From SAR86 cluster bacterium (lineage in GTDB: Bacteria > Pseudomonadota > Gammaproteobacteria > SAR86 > D2472), in the NCBI GenBank assembly GCA_029248485.1, contig JAQWJG010000056.1:1-5595 (forward strand): 5,595 nt of DNA. The letters are read 5' to 3'. The notes beneath the pieces were generated by a model. That model searched no databases and had not been told where the DNA came from. It saw nothing but the letters and a program-made list of their open reading frames with translations. Every line of letters starts with the position of its first letter. The stretch's first letter is position 1. Below, in pieces: positions 1 through 5,595 of the stretch. Both the position numbers and the translations under genes were made by a program.

Positions 1-137
1 TAAATATTATATTGAGGGGCGATATCATAGGAAATGACACCAGCATAAATAGCAGAAGCCAATATAACAGCAATAACAATCCCACTAAAAATATTGCTAT
101 TTCTAATTTTGAAAAAGAATGCAACGAAACTGTTCAT
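1..137 (-). CDS. Partial membrane protein, N-terminus only; ion-channel-like (Ion_trans S1 helix?)
   Basis: The first 45 codons of a minus-strand gene are visible, starting at an ATG at 137 and still open at the left edge of the window. The peptide begins with a short amphipathic stretch (MNSFVAFFFKIRNSNIF), followed by one hydrophobic segment at about residues 18-35 (core GIVIAVILASAIYAGV), then SYDIAPQYNI. This order, with a basic and aromatic N-terminus and a helix ending near Gly-Val-x-Ser-Tyr-Asp, resembles the S1 helix of bacterial voltage-gated-type ion transporters (Ion_trans). That family call rests on one helix and is tentative. The frame stays open upstream to a TAA in the intergenic region, but no other ATG lies there, so 137 is the best start. 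No clear Shine-Dalgarno is seen. It is transcribed divergently from the MscS-family gene. A short opposite-strand frame with a TTG start covers the same bases and is not credible. Confidence 0.55.
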   Translation of the reverse strand, partial: MNSFVAFFFKIRNSNIFSGIVIAVILASAIYAGVISYDIAPQYNI

Positions 138-243
138 AAGATATTTATCATAAAGAGAAGTCTTGATTTTACAACCATCTTTAAACCAACAAGATAATTC
201 ATTAACTCTGTAATACAATTACATAAAAATATATTTTAAGAAT
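138..243. promoter_or_regulatory. Divergent intergenic region with weak promoter candidates
   Basis: These 106 AT-rich bases separate the divergent channel-like gene and the MscS-family gene, so they should hold promoters for both. On the plus strand the best -10-like hexamer is TACAAT at 214-219 (5 of 6 to consensus), which would give a leader of about 18 bases before the ATG at 244; there is no good -35 at the right distance. On the minus strand TAAAAT at 166-171 is a possible -10, with TTGTTG-like bases about 15 upstream. A 14-codon minus-strand frame (134-178) ends in an ATGA overlap with the channel-like start; it has no recognisable content. All these assignments are weak. Confidence 0.35.
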
Positions 244-1407
244 ATGGAAGGATTATTAGAAATTATTTCAAATGTTTGGAGCCAAGGCTTGTTGGGGATT
301 GGTGTAACTGAGATTATTGTTTCAGCACTTATTTTTATAGGTGGAGCAATAGTTAGAGCTTTTTTTGTTGGCAGAGTGATGGCACGATTGGAAAAATTAA
401 CCTCTGATACTGAGTCACAGGTTGATGATGTATTGCTCGAATCTTTAAGAAAACCGCTTGGATATATTCCTTTAACAATTGCAATTTATCTAATTGCTGT
501 TTACTTACCTCTTTCTGGCATAGCAGAACTTTTTGCTACAAACTTAATAAAAGCAATGATTGCTTTCACAATCTTTACTGCTCTTGCAAATAGTGTCACA
601 CCTATATTTCAAGCTTTTACGTCTTCAACGGTTCTCACTGAATCCATGACTAAGTGGCTTGAAAGAGCTGCAAAAGTAATTATTTGGGTAGTAGGCATAG
701 GAATAATATTTGATATCTTTGGCATTCAAATCGGACCATTGGTTGCAGGCTTGGGATTATTTTCAGTAGCTGTCGCCTTAGGTGCTCAAGATTTCTTTAA
801 AAATCTTATTTCTGGATTGCTCATTATTGGTGAAAATAGATTTCAACCTGGAGATAGAATTGAGGTTCCGGGTCATCTTCATGGAATTGTTGAAGATATA
901 GGCTTTAGATCAACTCTAATTAGGATGTTTGATACTGCTCCTATGCTTGTACCAAACAAAGACCTCTCTGATGTAAGTGTTATCAATCATGGCAACATGA
1001 TTTATAGGAGAATTAGTTGGGCGGTTAATCTAACTTATTCAACAACCCAAGAGCAGCTTTTAAGTATTTGTAATGAAATTACAGCCTATATTGCTTCTAA
1101 CGAACAATTTATTGAAAATCCAAATCAAGAATCCTTTGCAAGAACTGAGGAACTCGGATCAAGCTCTATTGATTTAAGGGTCTTGTGTTACTCAAACCCT
1201 GTTGGTTTCACTGATTTCTCAAAAATTAAACAAAATCTTATTTTTGAAATTATTAAAATTGTTAGAAACAATGGCTCTGAATTTGCCTACCCCTCTCGAT
1301 CAATCTATATTGAAAATAGCGAAGACTTAGATCCAAGCAAATACTTGACTAAGGGTCTATCTGAAAATATTTCTAATGAATCAAATCCACAGCAAGGCGA
1401 AGACTAG
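244..1407 (+). CDS. MscS-family mechanosensitive ion channel (five-helix type)
   Basis: This is a tension-gated channel of the inner membrane that would release solutes on hypo-osmotic shock. The 387 residues are longer than E. coli MscS (286) and closer to the five-helix members such as YnaI and YbdG. Hydrophobic segments lie at about 20-42, 72-90, 98-118, 140-160 and 163-195. The last is the Gly/Ala-rich pore helix (GLGLFSVAVALGAQD, 169-183), followed by the conserved NLISG (187-191) and the beta-domain motif QPGDRIEV (201-208). GIVEDIGFRST (214-224) and MLVPNKD (234-240) complete the family signature. By alignment to E. coli MscS, constriction residue Leu109 is kept as L179, while Leu105 is V175. 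Residues 255-350 form the alpha/beta cytosolic domain, and the last 35 are polar and acidic. ATG 244 is the first ATG after an in-frame TAA at 211. It heads a probable operon with the permease 29 bases downstream. The closest paralogue class cannot be settled by eye, so no gene symbol is given. Confidence 0.95.
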   Translation: MEGLLEIISNVWSQGLLGIGVTEIIVSALIFIGGAIVRAFFVGRVMARLEKLTSDTESQVDDVLLESLRKPLGYIPLTIAIYLIAVYLPLSGIAELFATNLIKAMIAFTIFTALANSVTPIFQAFTSSTVLTESMTKWLERAAKVIIWVVGIGIIFDIFGIQIGPLVAGLGLFSVAVALGAQDFFKNLISGLLIIGENRFQPGDRIEVPGHLHGIVEDIGFRSTLIRMFDTAPMLVPNKDLSDVSVINHGNMIYRRISWAVNLTYSTTQEQLLSICNEITAYIASNEQFIENPNQESFARTEELGSSSIDLRVLCYSNPVGFTDFSKIKQNLIFEIIKIVRNNGSEFAYPSRSIYIENSEDLDPSKYLTKGLSENISNESNPQQGED

Positions 1408-1436
1408 CAAAAAAACTCAACTAATCAATAATTGTT

Positions 1437-3203
1437 ATGTCTGAGCAAGGAATTTTAATTATAACGTTGGTTGTCCTTATGTGTTTGCTGATATGGGGAA
1501 AGTGGCGCTATGATGCAGTCACTCTGCTTTGCTTGGCCGCTTTAGTTTTATTTGGTGTTGTCCCTGCAGAAAGTGCATTTTCAGGATTTGGACACCCTGC
1601 GGTTATTACGGTTGCTCTGGTTCTGCTGATCAGCAGAGGCTTGCAAGAGGCTGGGATGGTTAGTTTGGCTGGAAACCTAATCTCACGTCTAACTCTAACT
1701 CAAAATCAATACCTGATTCTCATCATGATTGTTGCAGCATTTTTATCTTCTTTCATGAACAATATCGGGGCCATGGCCCTATTACTTCCCATTACATTAT
1801 CACTTTGCCAAAAGATGGAATGGAATCCCTCAAAATTTCTTATGCCGCTTGCTTTTGCTAGCATTCTTGGCGGCATGAACACAGTAATAGGTACCCCTCC
1901 AAATATTATTATTGCTCAATACAGACAAGAATATACAGGTGTAGCCTTTAACTTCTTTGACTATTCTTTTGTTGGACTCGCTGTCAGCATCTTGGGTGTT
2001 TTGTTTATTGCATTGATTGGCTTTAGGTTTGTAAAAGTTCGGGATAATGCTAATGATTCAACCAGACTAATAGATTTGAAAAACTATCTTTTTGAAGTAA
2101 CCGTAAAAGAAGACAGCAAAGCTATTGGAATGAGACTATCTGAAATAAAAAAAATTTCAGGCCCTGAGACTGAGGTCTTAGGTGTAGTAAACGAAAGTGG
2201 AGGTGTTTCAAGAGTTTCTATGGGCAAAAAAATTCAGCCTGGGCAAATCTTAGTTATTAAAACCTCTCCAGATGATATTTCTACTATTCAAGAATCTCTT
2301 GGATTTGAAATTGCCGATGATCTTGTCACCGTCAAAGAATCTGATTTAGCAGAAATTGAGGTCATGGTTACCGCGGGCTCAAGACTGGTTGGTAGAAAAC
2401 ATGAATTCTTAAAAAGGCTTGCCTCAGATGATCTAGCATTGCTGGGATTATGGCGACAAGGTGCTAAATTTAGAACCAGACTTGCGAGAGAAGCATTTAA
2501 GATTGGGGATGTCTTATTGCTAGGCGTTAGAACCATTGATGATGAAGGAGTTAAGGAAAGAATAAAGCATCTAGGTTTGATGCCACTCATGGAAAGAGAT
2601 CTTCAAACCATCCCTAGCAGAAGCAGATTATTGAAAAGCTTAATATTTTTTGGGCTAGCTATTGGTCTAACTGCCTTTAACGTAATTGATATAGTAGTTG
2701 CATTTTTACTATGCGTTATAGCTTTCATATCTATCAAAGTATTAAATGGAAATTTATATAGAAATATTGAATGGCCAGTTGTTGTCATGCTTGCTGCGAT
2801 GATCCCAGTTGGTCAAGCATTAGAAACATCAGGAATCTCTTTAAGTATTGCAAACTTCATATCTACAAGCACAGCAGGCATGGATTTACCTTGGTTAATT
2901 CTTATGATTTTAGTAATTACGATGTTTGTGTCAGATATTGTAAATAATGCAGCAACTGCTGTAATCATGGCGCCCATTGCAGCAAATCTTGCCATTCAGG
3001 TTGGGCAACCAGTTGAACCCTTTCTTATGGCAGTAGCTGTTGGTGCTAGTTGCGCCTTTTTGTCTCCAATTGGGCATCAATGTAACACCTTGGTAATGGC
3101 TCCGGGGAACTATAAGTTTGGAGATTACTGGCGTCTTGGTCTCCCGCTTGAATGTGTGATTGTGGCAATCTCAATTCCAATGATTTTATTTGTTTGGACT
3201 TAA
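1437..3203 (+). CDS. SLC13/DASS-type permease with two central TrkA-C (RCK_C) domains
   Basis: This is an inner-membrane ion-coupled permease of the ArsB/NhaD (IT) superfamily. Relatives carry sulfate, dicarboxylates, citrate or arsenite; the substrate here cannot be read from sequence. The 588 residues form two membrane halves (about 4-198 and 400-587) around a soluble middle. Each half keeps a re-entrant hairpin motif: SSFMNN (104-109) with GGMNTVIGTPPN (145-156), and SDIVNN (499-504) with FLSPIGHQCNT (541-551). The signature GNYKFGDYWRLGLP (557-570) follows. The central region holds two TrkA-C/RCK_C-like repeats, at about 215-290 and 303-380; each has the S/A-I/L-G-x-x pattern followed by a GQ/GD-(I/V)-L-(V/L) strand (PGQILVI 268-274, IGDVLLL 356-362). 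Such domains bind small ligands in other transporters. ATG 1437 is the first ATG after a TAA at 1422, with no evident Shine-Dalgarno, so expression may depend on read-through from the MscS-family gene. No frameshift or missing motif is seen. Confidence 0.93.
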   Translation: MSEQGILIITLVVLMCLLIWGKWRYDAVTLLCLAALVLFGVVPAESAFSGFGHPAVITVALVLLISRGLQEAGMVSLAGNLISRLTLTQNQYLILIMIVAAFLSSFMNNIGAMALLLPITLSLCQKMEWNPSKFLMPLAFASILGGMNTVIGTPPNIIIAQYRQEYTGVAFNFFDYSFVGLAVSILGVLFIALIGFRFVKVRDNANDSTRLIDLKNYLFEVTVKEDSKAIGMRLSEIKKISGPETEVLGVVNESGGVSRVSMGKKIQPGQILVIKTSPDDISTIQESLGFEIADDLVTVKESDLAEIEVMVTAGSRLVGRKHEFLKRLASDDLALLGLWRQGAKFRTRLAREAFKIGDVLLLGVRTIDDEGVKERIKHLGLMPLMERDLQTIPSRSRLLKSLIFFGLAIGLTAFNVIDIVVAFLLCVIAFISIKVLNGNLYRNIEWPVVVMLAAMIPVGQALETSGISLSIANFISTSTAGMDLPWLILMILVITMFVSDIVNNAATAVIMAPIAANLAIQVGQPVEPFLMAVAVGASCAFLSPIGHQCNTLVMAPGNYKFGDYWRLGLPLECVIVAISIPMILFVWT

Positions 3204-3207
3204 ATTT

Positions 3208-3936
3208 TTATACAAGCTCAGAGATTAATTTACTTAACTTTTCTGGGTCTTCAAAAAATGAGAAATGCCCTACCTCATCCATGTTATAGGTATGGCTTGG
3301 GACCACATTGGTAAATTTTTTTACAGCTTCTAAGTCAACCAGTCTATCTTTGCTGCCAAGGATGATTGAAATAGAAATTCTTAAATTTTTTAACTCATTT
3401 ATATCTAATTGATAATTATTGCATGCCTCTAAATCATTAAGCATCACTGGTTCATTCCCATTAGAAAAAGCATTTTTTAGACCAAGAAGTCTTCGATAAA
3501 GGCCATATTTAATAATAAAATCTGCAGCATGACCATTGCCTATCTCAGCTTTGGCAAGCAATGCATCAGCAACTCTTGTGGGATAAATGCTATTAACTAA
3601 AATTAAAGATTTTGCTGAATAGTTATGCTTAATGACCATATCTAAAGCAACCAACCCACCCATGCTGTGTCCACAGAGAGAGAGGTCTTTCAGATCATAG
3701 TTTGAGAGAGCATCAATTAAAAACTTACTGTATGTTTCAATGCGATTGCTTGAGAGCCCCTTTGAATCGCCATGACCGGGAAAATCTATTATTAAGGGTT
3801 TGTTATATTCAGAACTAGGCAACTTAATGGCTCGAACCAATCTATGATCCATTCCTGCCCCTGCAATAAAAAGAATAGATTTTTTTTTCTTATCGATTGA
3901 TTCAAAGTTATGAAAATATGTCTGGGAGTTATTCAT
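3208..3936 (-). CDS. Alpha/beta-fold hydrolase, substrate unknown
   Basis: This is a soluble serine hydrolase of the alpha/beta superfamily, 242 residues, probably cytosolic because no signal peptide is visible. The fold markers appear in the expected order: a first core strand with oxyanion-type loop (ILFIAGAGMDH, 21-31); LIIDFPGHGDSKG (48-60); the nucleophile elbow GHSMGG (89-94) with Ser91; the acid in GSKDRLV (194-200) with Asp197; and the catalytic histidine in EVGHFSFFEDPE (221-232), His224. A short helical cap of about 55 residues (125-180) replaces the larger lids of some families. Relatives include esterases, carboxylesterase BioH-like enzymes and C-C hydrolases, and the sequence does not choose among them. 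The start is well fixed: a TAA lies directly before the ATG and the next Met (29) is inside the core. A weak AGG lies 8 bases upstream. It sits 59 bases downstream of tRNA-Val and converges on the permease gene with a 4-base gap. Confidence 0.93.
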   Translation of the reverse strand: MNNSQTYFHNFESIDKKKKSILFIAGAGMDHRLVRAIKLPSSEYNKPLIIDFPGHGDSKGLSSNRIETYSKFLIDALSNYDLKDLSLCGHSMGGLVALDMVIKHNYSAKSLILVNSIYPTRVADALLAKAEIGNGHAADFIIKYGLYRRLLGLKNAFSNGNEPVMLNDLEACNNYQLDINELKNLRISISIILGSKDRLVDLEAVKKFTNVVPSHTYNMDEVGHFSFFEDPEKLSKLISELV

Positions 3937-3995
3937 TTACTAAACCTATTTTAATTTGTGCATATGATCAAGCGACATCAAATAAATTTTAGATG

Positions 3996-4074
3996 TGGTA
4001 GACCCGAATGGACTCGAACCATCGACCTTCGCAATGTCAATGCGACGCTCTAACCAAAACTGAGCTACGGGTCT
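3996..4074 (-). tRNA. tRNA-Val (anticodon GAC), CCA encoded
   Basis: The minus strand folds into a complete cloverleaf of 79 bases, including discriminator A and the encoded CCA (3996-3998). The acceptor stem is AGACCCG/CGGGTCT (7 of 7 pairs), the D stem GCTC/GAGC, the anticodon stem TCGCA/TGCGA with loop TTGACAT (anticodon GAC at 34-36, valine), and the T stem GATGG/CCATT with loop TTCGAGT. The last has one G-U pair at its base. Conserved U8, A14, G18-G19, A21, U33 and the TTC of the T loop are all present, as are the valine identity bases A35, C36 and A73. Two features are unusual: the D loop has 11 bases because four Ts, not the usual two or three, precede G18-G19, and the first pair is A1-U72 where the E. 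coli valine tRNAs have G1-C72. All stems are intact, so I read it as functional. Confidence 0.97.
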
Positions 4075-4086
4075 AAATATTGGAAT

Positions 4087-4092
4087 ATTATA
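4087..4092 (-). promoter_or_regulatory. Likely -10 box of the tRNA-Val promoter
   Basis: A perfect TATAAT lies on the minus strand with 12 bases between it and the tRNA 5' end. Transcription would therefore begin about 5 to 7 bases before the mature tRNA, as expected for a tRNA gene with a short leader. No good -35 is present at 16-18 bases upstream (the best hexamer there is GATGCA). The match may be partly due to AT-rich composition. The same transcript could continue into the hydrolase gene, since no terminator hairpin is visible after the tRNA. Confidence 0.5.
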
Positions 4093-4135
4093 CAATCAGT
4101 GAGTGTTTATGCATCTATTTAAATAGGTCAAAAGA

Positions 4136-5545
4136 TCAAGTAATTAAATTTGCTCTTTGAACTAGAAAATTTTGAGTTTCTTCTAAAATAGTTTGAGTTT
4201 CTGATGAATTGTCATTTGCTAAGAGTTTTTCAAGCTCTCCCATAACCTTGGTCATAGAGCCCCAAGGCCCATCTTCGTTTAGACGTTGAGTAATAAGAGA
4301 TTGATAACGACTCATCATATCTTCCGGAGCTGCTTGCGGATAAAACTGACAGATCAACCTTTCTGCAAATAGCCTATGGCGTTCATCAGTGATATTTCGA
4401 CAAATTTTTATTCTTTCTTCAGCTGAATCTATTCGATGAAAATCTGCCATTAGATCTTTGTCTTCTTTTGATGGAAAGCCACCTGCATAAATCATCTGCT
4501 CTATATGATCATATTCGTTATTCCAATTATTAATTTTGTCTGCCATGGCTTGACTAACAAGCGACTGAAAATCAATGTTGTCCCTTACCTGCTTGGCCCG
4601 ATTCTCTAAAATAGCAAAATCTATATCAAAGGAATTTTTATCATCAATCATTGAACTAGGGCATATGGGTATCGTTTTATTAATTCCATATTTTTTAAAA
4701 GGGCCTGATTTCCCAGGTTTTTGTACCATTGAATAAATCTCTTGAGTATCAAGATCAAAAACTTCTTCGGGCTCAAAACTTAAATCAAAAAACATTAAAT
4801 CATTTGGGGCTTTGCTACCACAAGGCACAACAGGGTACCTAAAAACTTCTCGCCTGAAGACCTCCCCCAAACCTAAAAAACCTGGCTGTTGAACAGCTTC
4901 TTGAACACCTGCTTTGGAAGAAATACTCAGAAAGAAATCTATTAGCTCTGGTTTTTTCTTATTAATTTTTTCAAGCAAGGAAATCATTAATTTACAGTCA
5001 GCAATTGCATCATGAGCATCACCAATTTCAATTCCGTTAGCTTCTGCTAAATCTGCCTGCTTCAAACTAATCGCTGGACCGCCCTCATAAAGAGGAATAT
5101 TTAATAAATCGGGAGAAAAGGCAGCAATATTATTCATCATCAGCAAAAGATCTAATCTGCTGTTTCCATTGGTATTAGTAAGATATGACTCAAATAAATT
5201 CCAATAAAACTGTCTTCTAATAAGCTCTTCATCATAAGCCATGCCGTTATAAGTTATGAAAACCCCCGGCTCATCAATCGTCCACTGTCGCCATTGGCGA
5301 TTAAGATCTCGCATCATTTCATAATGGGATACATTGGAATTGAAAAGATGGGTTTTCTTATTAGTTACCATGGCCATTGGATGAGGTATAGCCCATGGCA
5401 GAGGAGCACAACCTAAATTTTGCTCATCTTGGATTTCTAAATTACGATTTGCTTGAATAGACCCGCACTGGAGTATTTGAGCAAAGTCTTTGATTAGCCC
5501 AGTTGTCTCAGTGTCGTAAAAAATTAAATTGTTTGATGGCTCCAC
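4136..5545 (-). CDS. sbcB: Exodeoxyribonuclease I (3'-5' ssDNA exonuclease)
   Basis: ExoI degrades single-stranded DNA from the 3' end, releasing mononucleotides. In gammaproteobacteria it acts in mismatch repair and recombination and is recruited by SSB. The 469 residues match the usual length (475 in E. coli). The DEDDh exonuclease domain (about 5-195) keeps all metal and catalytic positions: Asp11 and Glu13 in FYDTETTG, Asp105 in YNGMAYDEE, and His178 and Asp183 in DAHDAIAD. The ExoI-specific NSRLDLL (128-134) and EANGIE (168-173) are also present. An SH3-like domain (about 200-350) follows, then the helical ExoI C-terminal domain, opening near YAGGFPSKEDK (353-363). The start is GTG at 5545: an in-frame TAA lies six codons upstream, there is no ATG between, and the next Met (57) would remove the first catalytic motif. 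There is no clear Shine-Dalgarno, and a 7+7 inverted repeat ends two bases before the GTG. The tRNA-Val gene lies 61 bases downstream on the same strand. Confidence 0.97.
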   Translation of the reverse strand: MEPSNNLIFYDTETTGLIKDFAQILQCGSIQANRNLEIQDEQNLGCAPLPWAIPHPMAMVTNKKTHLFNSNVSHYEMMRDLNRQWRQWTIDEPGVFITYNGMAYDEELIRRQFYWNLFESYLTNTNGNSRLDLLLMMNNIAAFSPDLLNIPLYEGGPAISLKQADLAEANGIEIGDAHDAIADCKLMISLLEKINKKKPELIDFFLSISSKAGVQEAVQQPGFLGLGEVFRREVFRYPVVPCGSKAPNDLMFFDLSFEPEEVFDLDTQEIYSMVQKPGKSGPFKKYGINKTIPICPSSMIDDKNSFDIDFAILENRAKQVRDNIDFQSLVSQAMADKINNWNNEYDHIEQMIYAGGFPSKEDKDLMADFHRIDSAEERIKICRNITDERHRLFAERLICQFYPQAAPEDMMSRYQSLITQRLNEDGPWGSMTKVMGELEKLLANDNSSETQTILEETQNFLVQRANLIT

Positions 5546-5547
5546 AC

Positions 5548-5568
5548 TTAGGTAGGATATTTACCTAA
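5548..5568 (-). repeat. Inverted repeat (7+7) directly before the sbcB start
   Basis: TTAGGTA and TACCTAA form a perfect 7-bp inverted repeat with a 7-base loop. It ends two bases before the GTG of sbcB. In RNA the hairpin would cover the region where a ribosome binds, and it contains the only AGG near the start. As DNA it could be an operator half-site pair. There is no T run after it, so it is not a standard terminator. Repeats of this size arise by chance in AT-rich DNA; only the position makes it notable. Confidence 0.45.
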
Positions 5569-5595
5569 CTCATGTCTTGCAACTGCTCTTCTATG
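5565..5595 (-). CDS. Possible 3' end of an upstream minus-strand gene
   Basis: Reading in from the right edge on the minus strand, one frame gives IEEQLQDMS and then a TAG stop at 5565-5567, 19 bases before the sbcB GTG. The acidic, Gln-rich end is compatible with the C-terminus of a real protein, and the spacing would suit an operon with sbcB. Nine codons are too few to identify a family or to rule out a chance frame. A plus-strand ATG at 5572 opens a competing frame (MSCNCSSM) out of the window. Confidence 0.25.
   Translation of the reverse strand, partial: IEEQLQDMS

Noticed and set aside
12..197. Plus-strand 61-codon frame with a TTG start
   Set aside because: It is low in complexity (Asn/Ser/Ile rich), has no Shine-Dalgarno, and lies opposite a more convincing ATG-started membrane protein. 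It also covers the region expected to hold divergent promoters.
2288..2590. Minus-strand 100-codon frame inside the permease gene
   Set aside because: It is antisense to the conserved TrkA-C region and its Ser/Pro/Leu-rich composition is typical of a shadow frame.
2574..2609. 7-bp inverted repeat GGTTTGA/TCAAACC with a 22-base loop
   Set aside because: It lies within permease coding sequence with a long loop and no T run. Several such repeats are expected by chance in a window of this size.
2603..2995. Two further minus-strand frames (2603-2788 and 2813-2995)
   Set aside because: Both are antisense to conserved membrane segments of the permease and show no family features.
3984..3998. Possible terminator after tRNA-Val
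   Set aside because: The only pairing is a 5-bp AT-containing stem (ACATC/GATGT) with a 12-base loop that would reuse the CCA region, and there is no T tract after it.
4115..4126. 12-base palindrome CTATTTAAATAG between sbcB and tRNA-Val
   Set aside because: It is entirely AT apart from its ends, lies too far upstream of the tRNA -10 box to be a core promoter element, and is easily expected by chance in AT-rich intergenic DNA.
4103..4135. TTGACC near 4130 on the minus strand as a -35 box for tRNA-Val
   Set aside because: It is 33 bases from the TATAAT box, about twice the allowed spacing.
5572..5595. Plus-strand ATG at 5572 as the start of a divergent gene
   Set aside because: Only eight codons are visible (MSCNCSSM), with no ribosome-binding site, and the opposite strand offers an equally good frame ending in a stop. 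It cannot be decided here.

Overview
This 5.6-kb AT-rich window looks like part of a gammaproteobacterial chromosome. The two main pointers are a recognisable exonuclease I gene (sbcB, a family typical of Gammaproteobacteria) and a tRNA gene that encodes its own 3' CCA. The AT-rich base composition, tight gene packing (gaps of 4 to about 110 bases) and near absence of strong Shine-Dalgarno sequences would suit a streamlined marine lineage such as SAR86. That placement is inference, because no taxonomic marker gene is present. I see no phage, IS element, CRISPR array or other mobile signature.

Layout. Positions 1-137 (minus strand) hold the first 45 codons of a membrane protein that runs off the left edge. 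Its single hydrophobic segment resembles the S1 helix of ion-transport-type channels. A 106-base divergent intergenic region follows. Two plus-strand genes then lie 29 bases apart, probably as one operon: an MscS-family mechanosensitive channel (244-1407) and an SLC13/DASS-type permease carrying a central pair of TrkA-C (RCK_C) domains (1437-3203). This operon meets a minus-strand alpha/beta hydrolase gene (3208-3936) tail to tail, with only 4 bases between the stop codons.

Upstream of the hydrolase on the minus strand is a tRNA-Val(GAC) gene (3996-4074) with its own likely -10 box. Next, also on the minus strand, is sbcB (4136-5545), which starts at GTG. The last bases (5546-5595) hold a 7+7 inverted repeat directly in front of the sbcB start. 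They may also hold the last codons of another minus-strand gene.

How the genes relate. The left half is a membrane and ion-homeostasis group: a possible cation channel, a tension-gated channel and a permease with cytosolic regulatory domains. All three could plausibly respond to osmotic or ionic state. The right half is housekeeping: ssDNA degradation in repair, a valine tRNA, and a hydrolase of unknown substrate. I did not find a convincing undescribed system. The most useful leads are the unannotated channel-like gene start, the permease with paired TrkA-C domains, the oversized tRNA D-loop and the hairpin at the sbcB start codon.
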